DNA from: Dendrocalamus latiflorus
Taxonomy: Eukaryota; Streptophyta; Magnoliopsida; Poales; Poaceae
NCBI GenBank assembly: GCA_017311315.1
Contig: CM029627.1
Coordinates: forward strand, 1,518,447 to 1,582,446
Length of the DNA stretch: 64,000 nucleotides
Direction of reading: 5' to 3'
The notes beneath the pieces were generated by a model. It did no database searches. It was not told where the DNA came from and saw only the letters and a program-made list of their open reading frames with translations. Positions within the stretch are counted from its first letter, which is position 1, and every line of letters starts with the position of its first letter. Made by a program: the position numbers and the translations under genes. This document shows, piece after piece, positions 34,163-46,399 of the stretch.

Positions 34163-35208
34163 TATACGTCGTACTAGTTCTGCTTGGTTTATATTACATG
34201 AATTCACTGTACTAAGCTCGCACCCATTTGTACTCCATTTATGTTGTCAAGAATATTCATCAGCGAAAAGATTTTACTGTTCTAAGTCCCGAGGCCATTT
34301 ACTCCAGTGATATTCATGCTGATGCTTGATGTCAACTGTGGAGTCTGAATTGTTCACGTATATTAGTACATGCTGGCTCTCCGTCGCGGTTGCGGAAGAT
34401 GCCGGCGACGGCAGCGTCCACGGTCTCGCCGGAGGCCTCCCCGACGTCGGGCAGTCGGCCCCCATGGCGCGGCGACGCGGACGCTTCTCGCCATCTCGAG
34501 GGGACGGGGGAGACGAGGGTGGGGGGCCTAGTCATATGGGCCTCATCTCGAGGATTCGTTGGTTACCACGTGGACAGTCGTAACGGGCCATGGACAAATG
34601 AAACAGCCCGAATTGACCCAACTGATTTGGATCGCAGACAAGATTTGCGACAAATTGGGCCCACAGGAATTTGGATGCTGATTCCCATGGGCCTTGGCCA
34701 GAAAACATGTGCTGTACAATAGCCCAAGAGAACCGCGAGAGCAAAGGGGCCTTTAAACCAAACGCTAATGGGCCTTCTTAAGATTTTGCCACGTCATAAC
34801 ATAACACGGATCTCAAAGCAGAACAACATGCTATTGTTTACTTGTTCCCCTCGTCGTGTGGCTCCATGGAGACGCATCATCTGTTTGATGTTGCGGTGTT
34901 CATCATCATATTCCGCTGTCGTCCCATCAGGGTGAAGGCAGAACCAATTTATCTCGGCTTGCATTTTTTTTCTATCGAATGAAAATGAAAGCATCAGCTC
35001 GACACATACTACTTACTACTATTCAGGAGTACCTTTATTGGGCATATTGATATCAGATAGTGGTCAGCAATACATCGCGGTCAAGACTACGGACGCTGAG
35101 TCGCTAATTGGTAGGCCACACAAGCATGCAATCAGGAGGAGAAAACGCTGGCAAATTGACCAAATGATCACTTTCTTTCGTGTGCACTTCACCTAATCAC
35201 CTCGTCGA
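34163..35208. other. intergenic, no gene recognised
   Basis: A GC-richer patch at 34380-34560 is open on both strands, but I recognise no protein in it. The rest is unremarkable and forms the 3' flank of the LRR pseudogene. Confidence 0.4.
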
Positions 35209-37099
35209 TCAATTTCCACTCCCTTCGCGATGGCCATGCACCGCGCTGTGCCCCGCCGGCAACGCCGTCGCCGTGGCGGCGTTGGCAGGCGGCCAAAACC
35301 CCGGAAGGTTGCACGGGATGTGCGGAACGAAGGGGCAGTGCTTGGTCGGGTCGGCGTAGAACCACGCGCACTTGAGCGCGGGGCGCTGGTCGGGGAAGCC
35401 GAGGATGTAGTTGCGGCGAACGTCGAGCAGCCGGCTCCGCACGAGCTCCATGCAGTGGTGCCCGACGGAGTGGAAGTAGTTGTCTGACAACGACAGGTTC
35501 TGCAGCTTCTCGATCTTGGCGAGTAGGCACAACACGTCGGGGACGTGCCCGTAGAGCTGGTTCCCGGCTAGGCTGAGCTCTTCCACGCTGCCCAGGCACC
35601 CAAACGACAGCGGGATGGGCCCCGTGATCTCGTTGCCGCCGACGTCGAACACCGTCAGCCCCTCCACCAGCCAGACCTCGTACGGCAGACACCCGGAGAG
35701 CCTGTTGTTTAGGAAGAGCACCTCGGACAGCATCGCCGAGCTGTTGTAGATGGAGCGCTGGATGGGGCTGGTGAACTGGTTGTTGGCCACGACGAGGTAC
35801 ACGACCGCCATGCTCCCGAAGTTGTCTGGGATGCGGCCGTAGAAGCCATTGTTGTTGAGGAAGAGTGCCTCCACAGTGAGGTCGAACACCGGGGCCGGGA
35901 CTATGCCGGCGAAGCGGTTGAAGCGGAGGTCGAGGAAGAGGAGGCCGCCGAGAGGGACGACATTGTTGGGGAACAGACCGGAGAAGTTGTTGTTGGAGAG
36001 GTCGAGCTCGTAGAAGTAGTTCAGGCCGGTGAGGTCGGGGAGGTGCCAGAGAAGTTGTTGGAGTTGGCGTGGAACAATGCGAGGTCTGTTAGAAATTCGG
36101 CCGATCAATACGCCTGAGTTCACACACGACTATACACGAAGTTGAAAAACACAGAATAAGAACACAAGAGTTTTGCGCTGCTGGAAAACTGGACATCTTT
36201 TTTCTGGTGTATTAGACTACTATTTAAAGAAAATTCTAGTGGTTAAGCCACCCTTATTATACGCCACCTCCTGCACGATCCCACGGATCCAGATCATGTC
36301 GCACACGACGCTGACAAACCGGGAAAAACGCTCTTGCGTGGACTAAGCACCCATCGGTGTTTACAACTGCTACAGTGATCTTTCGACCACCACACTACGA
36401 TTGCTACAGTGATCTTTCGACTACGACGACTACAGCCGCTACAATGATCTTTCAACCACGACCACTACGACTACTATAGTGTATCTATAACTTACGACCA
36501 TAACGCTACAGTACTTTTACGAGTACGACTTACGACCATAATCACTTCGACTGACTCTTCGACCACGGTGAGTGAGCTGAATTATTCAACAAGATCCGAG
36601 AACTTGTCGACGAAGCCAACGAGGCTCGGCGCGCACAGGCTGTAGCCGTTGAAGTCGATGGACGCGATGGTGCGCGTGGTGGGCTCATCCGGCGGGTAGT
36701 TGCAGTAGAAGCCCTTGTACATGCCGCCGCTGGTGGCGCAGTCGCAGAGCTTGGTGCCCACCCACGACACCGTCACCCGAGCGGGTTGTAGGTGATGGTC
36801 CGCTTGAACGCCTGGATCACCAGGTACAGCGCTGCCAGCTTCTGGTTCTCGAACTTCGCCGGCGCCGGCAAGCACCCGCACCCTTCCAGCAACCCCAACA
36901 GCGCTGGCGCAAGGCAACTGGCTAACTCCTTGCCCTTCTCGCCGGGCTTCAACGATGGTGTATTGCCACCGCGCGTGACCAACGAGAAGCCCATGTGGTT
37001 GGAGTTGGAGGCACAGAGGACGGTGTGTATCTTGGCGAGCACAACTTCAAGGGCAAGCACGAGCGCATGGTTTGGAGCTGGAATTCGCACCAGAACCAT
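35209..37099 (-). pseudogene. LRR cell-wall protein gene, broken by LTR and frameshifts
   Basis: Read on the minus strand, the parts spell a leucine-rich-repeat protein of the extensin-like or At4g06744 type. The pre-LRR part has KFENQKLAALYLVIQAFKRT, then VSWVGTKLCD and MYKGFYCNYPPDE with TRTIASIDFNGY. About ten LRRs follow (for example FYELDLSNNNFSGLFPN, FLDLRFNRFAGIVP, LFLNNNGFYGRIP), and a Cys-rich end (DQRPALKCAWFYADP, CPFVPHIPC) precedes the stop at 35209. Three lesions are visible: a one-base loss at about 36781, after ITYNPLG; a 505-bp solo LTR at 36087-36591 between FSDL and ALFHANS; and a one-base loss at about 36044, after NNFSG. The N-terminal signal peptide is also unclear. Intact relatives are secreted wall proteins thought to bind RALF peptides or wall polymers. 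This copy is not functional. Confidence 0.88.
36087..36591. mobile_element. solo LTR, 505 bp, inside the LRR gene
   Basis: The insert begins TGTTAGAAATTCGG and ends TGAATTATTCAACA, the TG..CA ends of an LTR with short TGTT/AACA inverted tips. AGGTC on the left (36082-36086) and AGATC on the right (36592-36596) are a 5-bp target duplication with one difference. Removing it restores the FSDLALFHAN reading. Repeats of CTACAGTGATCTTTCGAC fill its 3' half. No internal genes remain, so it probably arose by LTR-LTR recombination. Confidence 0.85.
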
Positions 37100-37204
37100 A
37101 TTTTCGCACGTTGCCGAGCAACTTGGTCATAGGTTGATATACACCTCTGTTCCCTTTCTTGGAGCAATGCCTGGAATTATTTGTCGGGAGAGGAAGATCG
37201 GATA

Positions 37205-39753
37205 GGAGAATGGCGGCTTTGGTTGGAAGACGCTAGGATATAAGGAGGGGTCCATGCCTAGCTCCATGGGCAACATGGAAGCAGCAAGGACGCAAGTGGA
37301 ACTTCTCTGACACGTGCCACCAATTTCTTTTCCGAATGGAAGAGGTATAGCGCCGCTCCAAATGATTTAAACTTCTAGTTTATTTTGACTTTTAGTATAT
37401 TTAAATCAGAAATCATTTAAAATACATGGATTTCTAATTTCGACTTATTTAAAAAAACCAAAATTCCAACCATAAACAAAAGCCACGACCAGAGAGCGTG
37501 GCCGCCGCGCAGCACGGATGGTAGTGGAGTTGGCAGTTAGTCTTGATCGGCGGTAGGACAAGACAAAGCAGCAGCAGAAGCAGCGTGCAGGGCAGAGTGC
37601 ACTGCCATTGGGCAAGCTAGCGGGATACCTGTGCGAATTCGGTCAAAGCTTTTCGGTTTGGCTAGCGGCGAAGGCAATGGCGGCAGAAAGATGGATCGCA
37701 TGGCGCTGCACGTGTCGGCTTACCTCGGCAGAAGGGCAGATCCGTGATTTGCTGTGCTCTCAATTGTCAGTGCTCTGTTCTTGGTATATGATTGGATTCA
37801 CTGGCAAAAGTATTCTTCACAAATCACAATCTGGGACGTCGTCATATTCTGTTAACATACACCTTGGCAGCAAGCTCGTTTGTTCTTGTTCTGTGCGTCC
37901 TCCTGAGATAAATTCAGATGTACCGGCAGTCCGGCAGGCTGCGCCTCAGTCATTCCTTCAGCCCCTGATAGTTTAACTGTTTAATACAGAGTGTGCAGTA
38001 CTAAAAGACGGGTTTCTGGAGTGGTTTCTCTTTGCCTGATTGAGATGCTTATTCCATCTACAACTTCAAAAAGAAAGATACCTCGCCAAAAAAAAAAAAG
38101 ACTGAAAGACACAATTGCAGATTACAAACTTGACAAATAAGCTCCTCCTGATTAATGTGTGTACAATGATATGTGTACTATAGTCTAAAAAGTACAGTGT
38201 GCGCAAACAGTGAAGCATGCTCTTACTTTTTTTCCTCAGAATAGGCGTTCAAGCGTAATAATGTAACATACATCTTATTAATTCATTCAGAGATTGGGCT
38301 ATGCCTAAGAGCAGTTTGGTATCAAATAAGCTCCCAAAGTTCCTTGGATACGATCTACCTGATTGGGCTATGCCTAAGAGCAATTTGGTATCAGATAAGC
38401 TCCCAAAGTTCCTTGGATACGATCTACCAAATAGAATTAAAGACACCAGCATCATATGATTAAGTGCACATGCAGCCAACACATTTGCATATGCCAGCTA
38501 CAATATCCCACATAGACATGGAGAGAATGAGGTTGTGGGAAAAGGTATATATTGTTATCCACAAGATGCGCGCCCATGGTAAACCTTAGCATGTTTCATG
38601 TTCATGGAAAAAATATACAAATAATTCCATTTCTCAGATTGAACAGCGTGCATCTAAACCACATATCTGCAGACTGCAGTCAAACATGACATCTTGGATA
38701 TCCAAGAATAGTTTCAGTGGTGGTTCACAGGTATGGAGAGTCAAGGATGAAAAACCCATGGCCAACTGCACTGGACATCCAAAGAGGTTCCTCATTAAAC
38801 AAAATCATAATTATGAAAGCAGCAATTGTGAGGAACACAGTAATGATATCTCAGAACATTTGTAGATTCCATATGAATGAAGACTTGCCTCTTTTAACAT
38901 TTTAACTTCACAAAAATGGACTGCTGCCAGTGGGAGTACTTTGTATTCAGAGTGGCTCACATGCTGTCCCTGGGTTGATGTTTGGACTTACACTGCTATT
39001 GTTCTTCGGTTTCTTTTTCTTAAATTGTTCTTCAGTTTCTATTTCATTAATGAAAATCAGGGCAGGCGCTACTGCGCTGTGCGTAAAGCAATCGATGGTG
39101 GCAATTCGTTGGAGTTACACTCATAAGAGAAGCATAATAGGTGTAAGAAAACTAAGTAGAGCATTTTATTGCTAGCAAATAAATCTGCCTATTAAAATTT
39201 GGGGCCACTGATGCCCACGATGCATCGAAGTTGATAAATTGACAGTGATCCCAATACGGTTCTCAACAAATTTACAGCCAACATAGACGATTCTATTAAA
39301 ATTTAAAACACTGTGATTGGAGCTCTTCCTTAACTTAATCATGTCATAGAAGCCCACTCAAACAAAGTAAACAACATTATGCCCCCAAAATATGTTTAAA
39401 TAAGAGGGTTGCCCTAGTAACTTCCACCTCCTACATATTAGCCACTACATTTTTTTATATCCTCTAATCATCTCACTTCTCAAGCCCGCTGTCCCTAACT
39501 CCCTACATTGTGATGGAAGTATTTAAAGCCATAGATAGCATCTTCTTGGTTTCTTGAACCATTATATAAACTTGAGATATTGAGAAATACAACATGTCAC
39601 CCAAAATATCATGTTAACTACATGTGTAATACGCTAATGATGAATTACACAGAAGCAACTGGATTGGATCATTGGATTTATAGTATATACCATGAACAGG
39701 TAAAAAATTTCAAGTCACATTAGAAACTCACCAAATGCAGCAAACCATTTCTT
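37205..39753. other. intergenic, no gene recognised
   Basis: No credible gene is visible in this stretch. It holds one clear 69-bp tandem duplication (38292-38428) and otherwise AT-rich unique-looking sequence. Confidence 0.5.
38292..38428. repeat. 69-bp tandem duplication
   Basis: Two copies start GATTGGGCTATGCCTAAGAG at 38292 and 38361 and run through CCTTGGATACGATCTACC, with three or four differences. The unit is 23 codons and stays open on the minus strand (GRSYPRNFGSL repeated), but no larger gene surrounds it. Confidence 0.85.
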
Positions 39754-40156
39754 TTACTCAGTCTTCTTTTGCTTGGTTGATTGTCCAGTCTTGCTAATGA
39801 TGGTATCTAAGTGCCTTGACAGTACACTGTGTGCTACACCAACCTTTTCATCAACACGATCCTGGTACTTTTCATACAACGGCGGAACCAACAGAGAAAA
39901 CATTACACCTAGAAGAAAACCAAAATGACATAAGCTTAGTATACACAAGAGCTATCATAAAAGAACAGTAGATCCAAACACTATAGAAGTCCATGACGCC
40001 ACGAAGAAGCAAATTCGCTAGAACTCACCAATGTAAATGAGTGTAAGGAAGTTGAAGAGCATTCCAATATATGAAACCACCCACAAAAACAATATAACCT
40101 TTTGCACCGAGCAGAACAGGAGACAAAAAGAGAGCGCACATAGTCAGGTACAGTAG

Positions 40157-40224
<68 letters not shown>

Positions 40225-41663
40225 ATGAGAACTTTCCTATCTCTCTTGATGGCAATATCATGGCCAATGGACAACACCCTGTTGATCCATACAAGAGACT
40301 GATCTGCAGCTTTCTCAACGACCACATCTGAGACCTCTAGATTAGGAAGTGGAGGAAGAGGCCTGTAAACATCATTTTGTTAATGTATCAATCTTGAATA
40401 CACAACACATGCAGACTACAATGCAAGTACATTGCCAATCACAGCGCAACATATTAAACAACCAAAATCCAAAAATCAACTTTTTTGCAGTTTAGCCATA
40501 CTATACTATCATTGCGACATTGCATAAACTAAGTACAAAACTACAAATCAATTCTAGGCAATAATCAAGTTGGATGGAATGAGTAAAAATCTATAATGAT
40601 TTTCCACCAAGTTAACAGAAACACATGCCATGACCAAGTGCAACAAGCTCCTGATGCTGGTTATGGAGCACAATCCATATTAAAAGACAAAGATGGAGCA
40701 CTTACTACAAAATAACTATAGAAACACCTATGGGTTGCTTTTCGAAGAGACCATACAGCATAATTACAGGCTATGTAGAAAAATGGCACATCCTATCAGA
40801 TGAAATTATGACTGCTATCACAACTTAGCTGTAAAGTAAAGCCACATCTTTACTTTGTAGAGAAGGAATCATATACATGCATGATAACTAATATAGTAAA
40901 GACTAAATAAGCAGGTTCTAAGAAAAGGTAAATTAGATGATCCCCTGCGTACTTAGCAGACAGATCAAGCCCTGAACACTCTCTAACATCTCTAAATGAT
41001 TAACTCCAGAATACATCCAAATTCCAAAGTGCTACAGACTCAACTCTTACCGCAATTCTTAATGGAAATCCTCAATGTAGCAAAACCTACTGGACAACTC
41101 TGTTTCGAACAGCCCATGAAACAATTTGGCAGTAAGATGCCCTAGTCGAAGTAAATCAGATATCAAACAACATCTCTAGGAATAAAAATAGTCTAATTTT
41201 GGTCATAATCTATCAGAATCTAATTACCTGAGTGAACATCGCGCCTACAACTACAGCAAAGCAGGGTACGATTTCTAGATCAGATCTCAAACACGTGCCG
41301 CTCTAGAGCAGCAGCTACGCCAGAGCAGCTGAGTAACCCACCTGTTGAGCAGCAAGGCGGACTTGGCCCAGAAGAAGAGGATGGCGACGAGGAGGAGCAA
41401 GGCGTTGGACATGACCGACGGGAAGCTGTAGCCGGCGCGCTCGAAGAGGAACCACACCACCGTGGCGCCCACCACAGCAGCCGCAGAAGCGTTCCTCCGC
41501 CGCCACAGCAGCACGTCGGCGACTGGGGGAGGAGCAGCAGGTGACAGTCAGAGATCGAAGGAATTGGGCGGGGATGAGAAGACATTGGGAGAGGCGGGGA
41601 GCGCGTGTGCGTACCTGCGCCGCCGCCGAGAAGGGAGTGGAGAGATCGGCCGTGCGTAGTCAT
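39754..41663 (-). CDS. reticulon-like protein (RTNLB type)
   Basis: Five exons (41663-41615, 41522-41342, 40362-40221, 40098-40029, 39908-39754) join to 198 residues. The reticulon homology domain has the plant start VADVLLWRRRNASA, a first hydrophobic hairpin at about 27-73 (VVGATVVWFLFERAGYSF, LLLLVAILFFWAKSALLL), a middle loop (PNLEVSDVVVEKAADQSLVW, INRVLSIGHDIAIKRD) and a second hairpin at about 124-160 (VILFLWVVSYIGMLFNFLTL, GVMFSLLVPPLYEKYQD). It ends KQKKTE, a KKxx ER-retrieval signal. Reticulons wedge into and curve tubular ER. The N-terminus is very short, as in the small RTNLB members. Intron 3 starts directly with a CT/CA microsatellite at the donor site. The exact RTNLB number is not assigned. 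Confidence 0.93.
40161..40220. repeat. (TG)n(AG)n microsatellite at a splice donor
   Basis: About 14 TG units followed by about 15 AG units. On the gene strand the intron 3 donor of the reticulon gene (CAG/GTCTCTCT) is the first unit of the repeat, so the intron's 5' end is GT, then a long CT run, then a CA run. Confidence 0.95.
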
Positions 41664-41776
41664 TGGGATTGGCGGGGTTAGGGTTTGGTGCGCGGCGAAG
41701 AGGAGGGCGAGGAATCTTTTCGGTTTGGCTGTTTCGAAATGGGACGGTGGAGGAGCACACGAAGCGAGGAGACGAG

Positions 41777-41983
41777 GGGCTGTTTTTCTTTCTTTAATTC
41801 GGGCTCATGGATTATTTATAGGAAAAGAATTCATACATAGTTTTGATCGATATAAAAAAAATCACTATAATATATACTACAATTAATTTATAGATCTTAT
41901 ATTAAAAATACACTCTATTTGAAAGTTAGTTACTATAGAAAAATCGAAAAACAACTTTTAAAAACTGAAAAAAAAACAGACCC
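41777..41983. mobile_element. MITE, GGGCTGTTTTTC ends, TSD GAG
   Basis: A 207-bp AT-rich element with inverted ends GGGCTGTTTTTCTTTC and GAAAAAAAAACAGACCC, flanked by GAG at 41774-41776 and 41984-41986. The interior shows ATTTATAGATCTTATATT..AAAATACACTCT and GTTACTATAG, matching the family at 21579 and 56884. It lies about 110 bp upstream of the reticulon start codon. Confidence 0.75.
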
Positions 41984-41989
41984 GAGATC

Positions 41990-44630
41990 TCTATATTTCC
42001 ATGATCAGGATTTAGGAACGGCGCGAATGATCAGTCAGTGACATGCAGGCTAGGAGCATGGTTATCATATCAATATTATAGTTTTTAAGGTCATCACCTA
42101 AATTGTATTATTGTTTCCTCAGTTGCTTTATTTTCTGCGTTTGCGCTATCTATCCATCTGTCCCTCCTAAGTCCTAACCCTGCCTGCACTCGGGGTCTCC
42201 TCTCGGGCCACAAGAGTCACCGCCTCTCTCATCCTCTCCCCTCCCAATTCCCCTTTGCGGTCTCCACTCCTGACTCTCCTCGGCTTTGTCACTCCTCTCG
42301 ATGCTCCACATCATCTTTGCCACGCTCTACCCCTCATTTGCTGCTTGCCTCTGCGGTCCTCTCTGTTCACTGATTCGGCCACCACTAGTGGGCTAGGTTC
42401 CGGTAAGGGTTGATTCGCAGGTTAGGGCTCATGAAATTAATCCAAGTGCAGCCTAACATGAACCTTCTGTGATAGCTTCCTTATCTCATTGTACCTTTGC
42501 TGCTAGGCAAAGGCCATCGATCAAGTTCTCTATTTTGTTGTTCACTTTGATTGACGCAAGTTTTTTCCTCTTATTGATGTGTCTGGGCTTGATATTATTT
42601 CTTTTTCCTCTTGCTGACTACTAAGAATGAGGGACAAGCATGGCCCTAGTGATAACGAGGATCAATCTTGAAGCTCATGGGTGATGTTAGAGGACGCCCG
42701 TAAGTCGCTACCTCCACCTCCAGGATCTGCTTTGTAGCCTTGTAGGTACCAGCCTTCTTCAACAAGAGCTCTAGTATGATGGCTCGGGTGGAGTATTTGA
42801 TGATTTGTTGTTATTCTTATATAGTTGATTCTTTTAGCTCTTGCACTATAGATGTTTGATGATTTGCCCTTTTGGTAGAACAAGTTGGATTTACCAAACA
42901 TAGGGATCGACTTTGTTCAATATGCAAGGATGTGGGGGTGAAATCAGCATTTTCTGGAGCTAAATGTTAATATACAGTCCATAATTTCTAGGAAATGATT
43001 TATTGGGTTTGCATGATATATCTTTAACAATTACTTTTCAGGTACTATTTATTTCAAGGTACCTCTTGACACAATTTTAGCAACATAAAAACTTTAGCTT
43101 TCCATGATCCTCTATTTTGGTTTTATATCTTTGCTACATGTCTTATTATGATTAGAGTAAAAACTACTAAGTTATAGTACATACCACCTTTGGGAAACTG
43201 CTTTGTCATATTTGTGCCATGGAATTTTCTCTCCTTTTTTGTAAGATTGCACCTAACATCTTTAGCTTTGTCATCATGTGATAGATATGTGCATCATGAT
43301 ACGACTGGCTTCCTTGAAAAGAAGTGTGGAACATTTTTTTAATCTCTACACTAGCTAAATATGTTAATTTTCTTTGACTTTCTGCATTCTTAGTTACTTA
43401 TCTTGGTTTGAATATGGACAAGCTAATATATTATGTCTCTCTATATTTCTATTGCCTACCACAAGACAAAGAACAACATAAGCATCAATGGAGATATTGC
43501 ACTTTGCATTGCAAGGCAGATTACTTAACTTTCTCTTCCTTTTTACCTAGGCCATTGGTGTGTTTTTTCACTTTCATTTATTGGTGATTTAGTCCATCTA
43601 TAATTATATCTATAGTTTTGTCGATGCCTCAACGAATTGTTGAACTGTAACTATTCAACCAAATTATTGAATGAACTATTTGCTCTTTAGTTTCTTTATC
43701 AAATATTAGATTAGTTGTGTAGCTATGGTGTTTATCAACAAGAAAAAAGCTTTTCAACATTGAAAATGGTGAATTTATTGCAAGTGAAATCTATTGAGTT
43801 ATTTTCACCTCAGGACATGTTTTCCCTATTGAATTAAACATGGATGCATGCAATGGTGGAAAGACAAGGTCAAGGTGGCTTTGATTTCATGATTATTTCC
43901 CTTTATTTTTCAGGCATTACCCCCTTACCTTGTCTTTTCATAGTTCCATGCAATAATTGACATACAAGGAAGCAATTATATGTAATGTCAGATGAAATTA
44001 TGCACATCTTTTTTCACTGAATCTGATCAGTTTGTGCTTACTTATAGATTTGTGATGCTTTTTAGTAAAAAAAATAAAAACATTGAAATGACAACCAATC
44101 TCGTGGAGAACATAGAAATGGTTTGTCATTTCTTCACGTTATGTCAACCTATTTTTGAGGTGTGAACAATATCATGCTGATATGTTGACCTTATTTTCTT
44201 TCAATAACAGTTGTTGGCTGTCATGTGTTGATTCACTTTCTAATATAGCTTTTTATATGTATTGATTGTTTCTCTCTGATTTCTAGAAGACGGTCTTCAT
44301 AAAAGGGATTCTAAACTAGCAACCAAGGCAGCAATGTGATTCCTGAGAAAATGCATGATTCTCAAGTCCTTTAGCTTCAAATTTTGTTAGGATATCTTCT
44401 TTATAAAATTTTCTATCCACTTTAAATACTTATTTATATACCCTGCGCATTTTCATTTTTTTGGATCTAGGATATTCGGTTCCCTTCATATCTCTCTGAA
44501 GTGGATGTATTATCTCTGAAACAAATGAACGAGATGAACTGAAATGGGCTATGTTTTAGCCTTCTTTCAACAAAGAAAAGAATTCTACAATATCATTTTT
44601 AATCAATTTATGATGACTATACTTAAGGGA
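41990..44630. other. intergenic, no gene recognised
   Basis: A CT-rich patch at 42120-42400 resembles a transcript leader, and the rest is AT-rich and stop-filled. I see no coding exon on either strand. It may be the non-coding part of an unidentified transposon. Confidence 0.4.
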
Positions 44631-44639
44631 CTAATGTGT

Positions 44640-46113
44640 TTGTTAGGATAATTGAAAGGTTTAGTCATGGATTTGGGAATATATCATGGAAAAGAATATG
44701 AAGAAGCATGCAAAGAGAACTACAGGTTGACATGGTTCAAGGTAGAGACATAAAATGGCCTAAGGATCTCTTTCTAGATTTTACCGGTTTTCGCGTATGT
44801 TGAATTAAAACCAAATTGATAGGTCGGACATCGTACTATTAAGAGAGGTTTCATGGCTAGTAGTTTGACAGTAATCTTGTGTCACATTGATCAATCTTAG
44901 TGCATACATGCATTGGAATTCCTTTGTTGCCCTCTATGCTCTGTTTTTCTTAGAGTCAAATTTAACAACCATTAACACCGCGGTAGTACCGCTACATTGG
45001 TACTACCGAGTCTTATATGGTGGTATGTACTGATTTGAAGATTATCAGAAATGGTACTACTGCAGTTCCTTTTCGGTAGTGCAGTTGCTGTTTGACTGTG
45101 ACTCGTGTTCGGTACTATCGCACCTACGATATTTTCGTATTATATTTTGGTGATAGCTATTTTACAGAGATGTGCATTTTTAAAAGATTTTCTCCCATAT
45201 GAAAAAAGGTGCTACCACACCATTAGTGTGGTATTACTGCTTGAGCGGTATGATCGGGGCATGTAAGTGTGGTATGATCGGTTTTTGTATTAACGGCTAG
45301 TTTTGTTGTATTTAATGTGCAATAAATAGCCATTGAACAGTACGACACTCCATGGCAGTACTATCGGCCTACCTGATTTTTTGGGGATTTCGTCCTCAAT
45401 GGTCACCCTGGTTGACGGAGGCTATAAATACCTCCTCATCTACAGCAAGGGCACTCTCTTGAACCCCAATTGTATACGCTCAAGCCCTTAGATCCCTTTC
45501 TTCAACGCATTTGTTTTACCATTTGAGATTGTCAAGAGTATTCAAGTGCATTACATCATTAGTTTGATCTTTGTGGCACTTGAAGACCTTCAAGCAAGCA
45601 TCACCAATTTGTTACTTTTGGTGGTTGCTATCACCTAGATGGCATGGAGGAGTTGAGTTCAGTGATATCTTCAAGAAGCTTGTGAAGAGTCCCGTCGTGG
45701 TTGTGAAGGTTGGAGCTCACCTCCTAGAGCGGGAAAGAGATACATCTAGTGGATTAAGAAAGACTCATTTGCGCATGGAACTGACTTGATTCGTTCAAAC
45801 TCTCTCAACGTGGATTAGGGAAGATCGGCAAGTCCTCGACGCCACGGAAAATAGTCACTTGTGTCTTCGTGTGGTTTACTTTCTTGCTCTTTACTTTGTG
45901 CATTTATATTTCTAGTGATTAATTATTTATTTGTCTATCTAAAATTATATCTTGCTTAGACCTAACTTGTTGGTGCACATAGTGAGACTTGAATTATTTA
46001 GGTCTTGAATTGCGCTAAAATGAATTTAGTTCATACTTGCTTAAAAAATCGGGTTTAGCAAAAAAAGATTTTAAGAACATTCTATTCACCTCATCTAGTC
46101 GGTTATCCTTGAT
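44640..46113 (+). mobile_element. LTR-like sequence
   Basis: The stretch carries LTR features: a promoter CTATAAATA at about 45420, a CAAGGGCACTCTC leader, an AT-rich run, and a terminal signature ATTCTATTCACCTCATCTAG..CGGTTATCCTTGATCC as found at the ends of many grass LTRs. Inside are GCGGTAGTACCGC-type motifs shared with 23800-25210. The outer ends and target duplication are not resolved, and no gag or pol follows. Confidence 0.5.
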
Positions 46114-46399
46114 CCTACGGAAGGTTGTGAAAGTTGTGTATGAGGCAATTGCTAGGTTCGGGGGAGGCATCCCAAGGTGGGCACATCGAGATGGGGGCTA
46201 GATAAACACATCTTTGATTAGTTGTGACCGTTGGCACCTTATGTGTGATGTATGCTAATGGTGTACAACATAACAGAAGAGCGGCATGGCGTGTCAAAAG
46301 GAAAATATGAATGTATAGAGGTAAATTCTAAAAAGGATTCTCGGTTGTCTTTGAATTTCAAATCCATCAACACACAGGCTGCCTGAAAAGCCCTGAAAA

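Noticed and set aside
34332..34722. Open frames on both strands in a GC-rich patch
   Set aside because: No family resemblance and no splice-supported continuation; kept only as an unexplained patch.
40025..40327. Alternative reticulon frames containing poly-Ser/Leu and Thr/His runs
   Set aside because: They read through the CT/CA microsatellite in intron 3; the spliced frame is fully supported instead.
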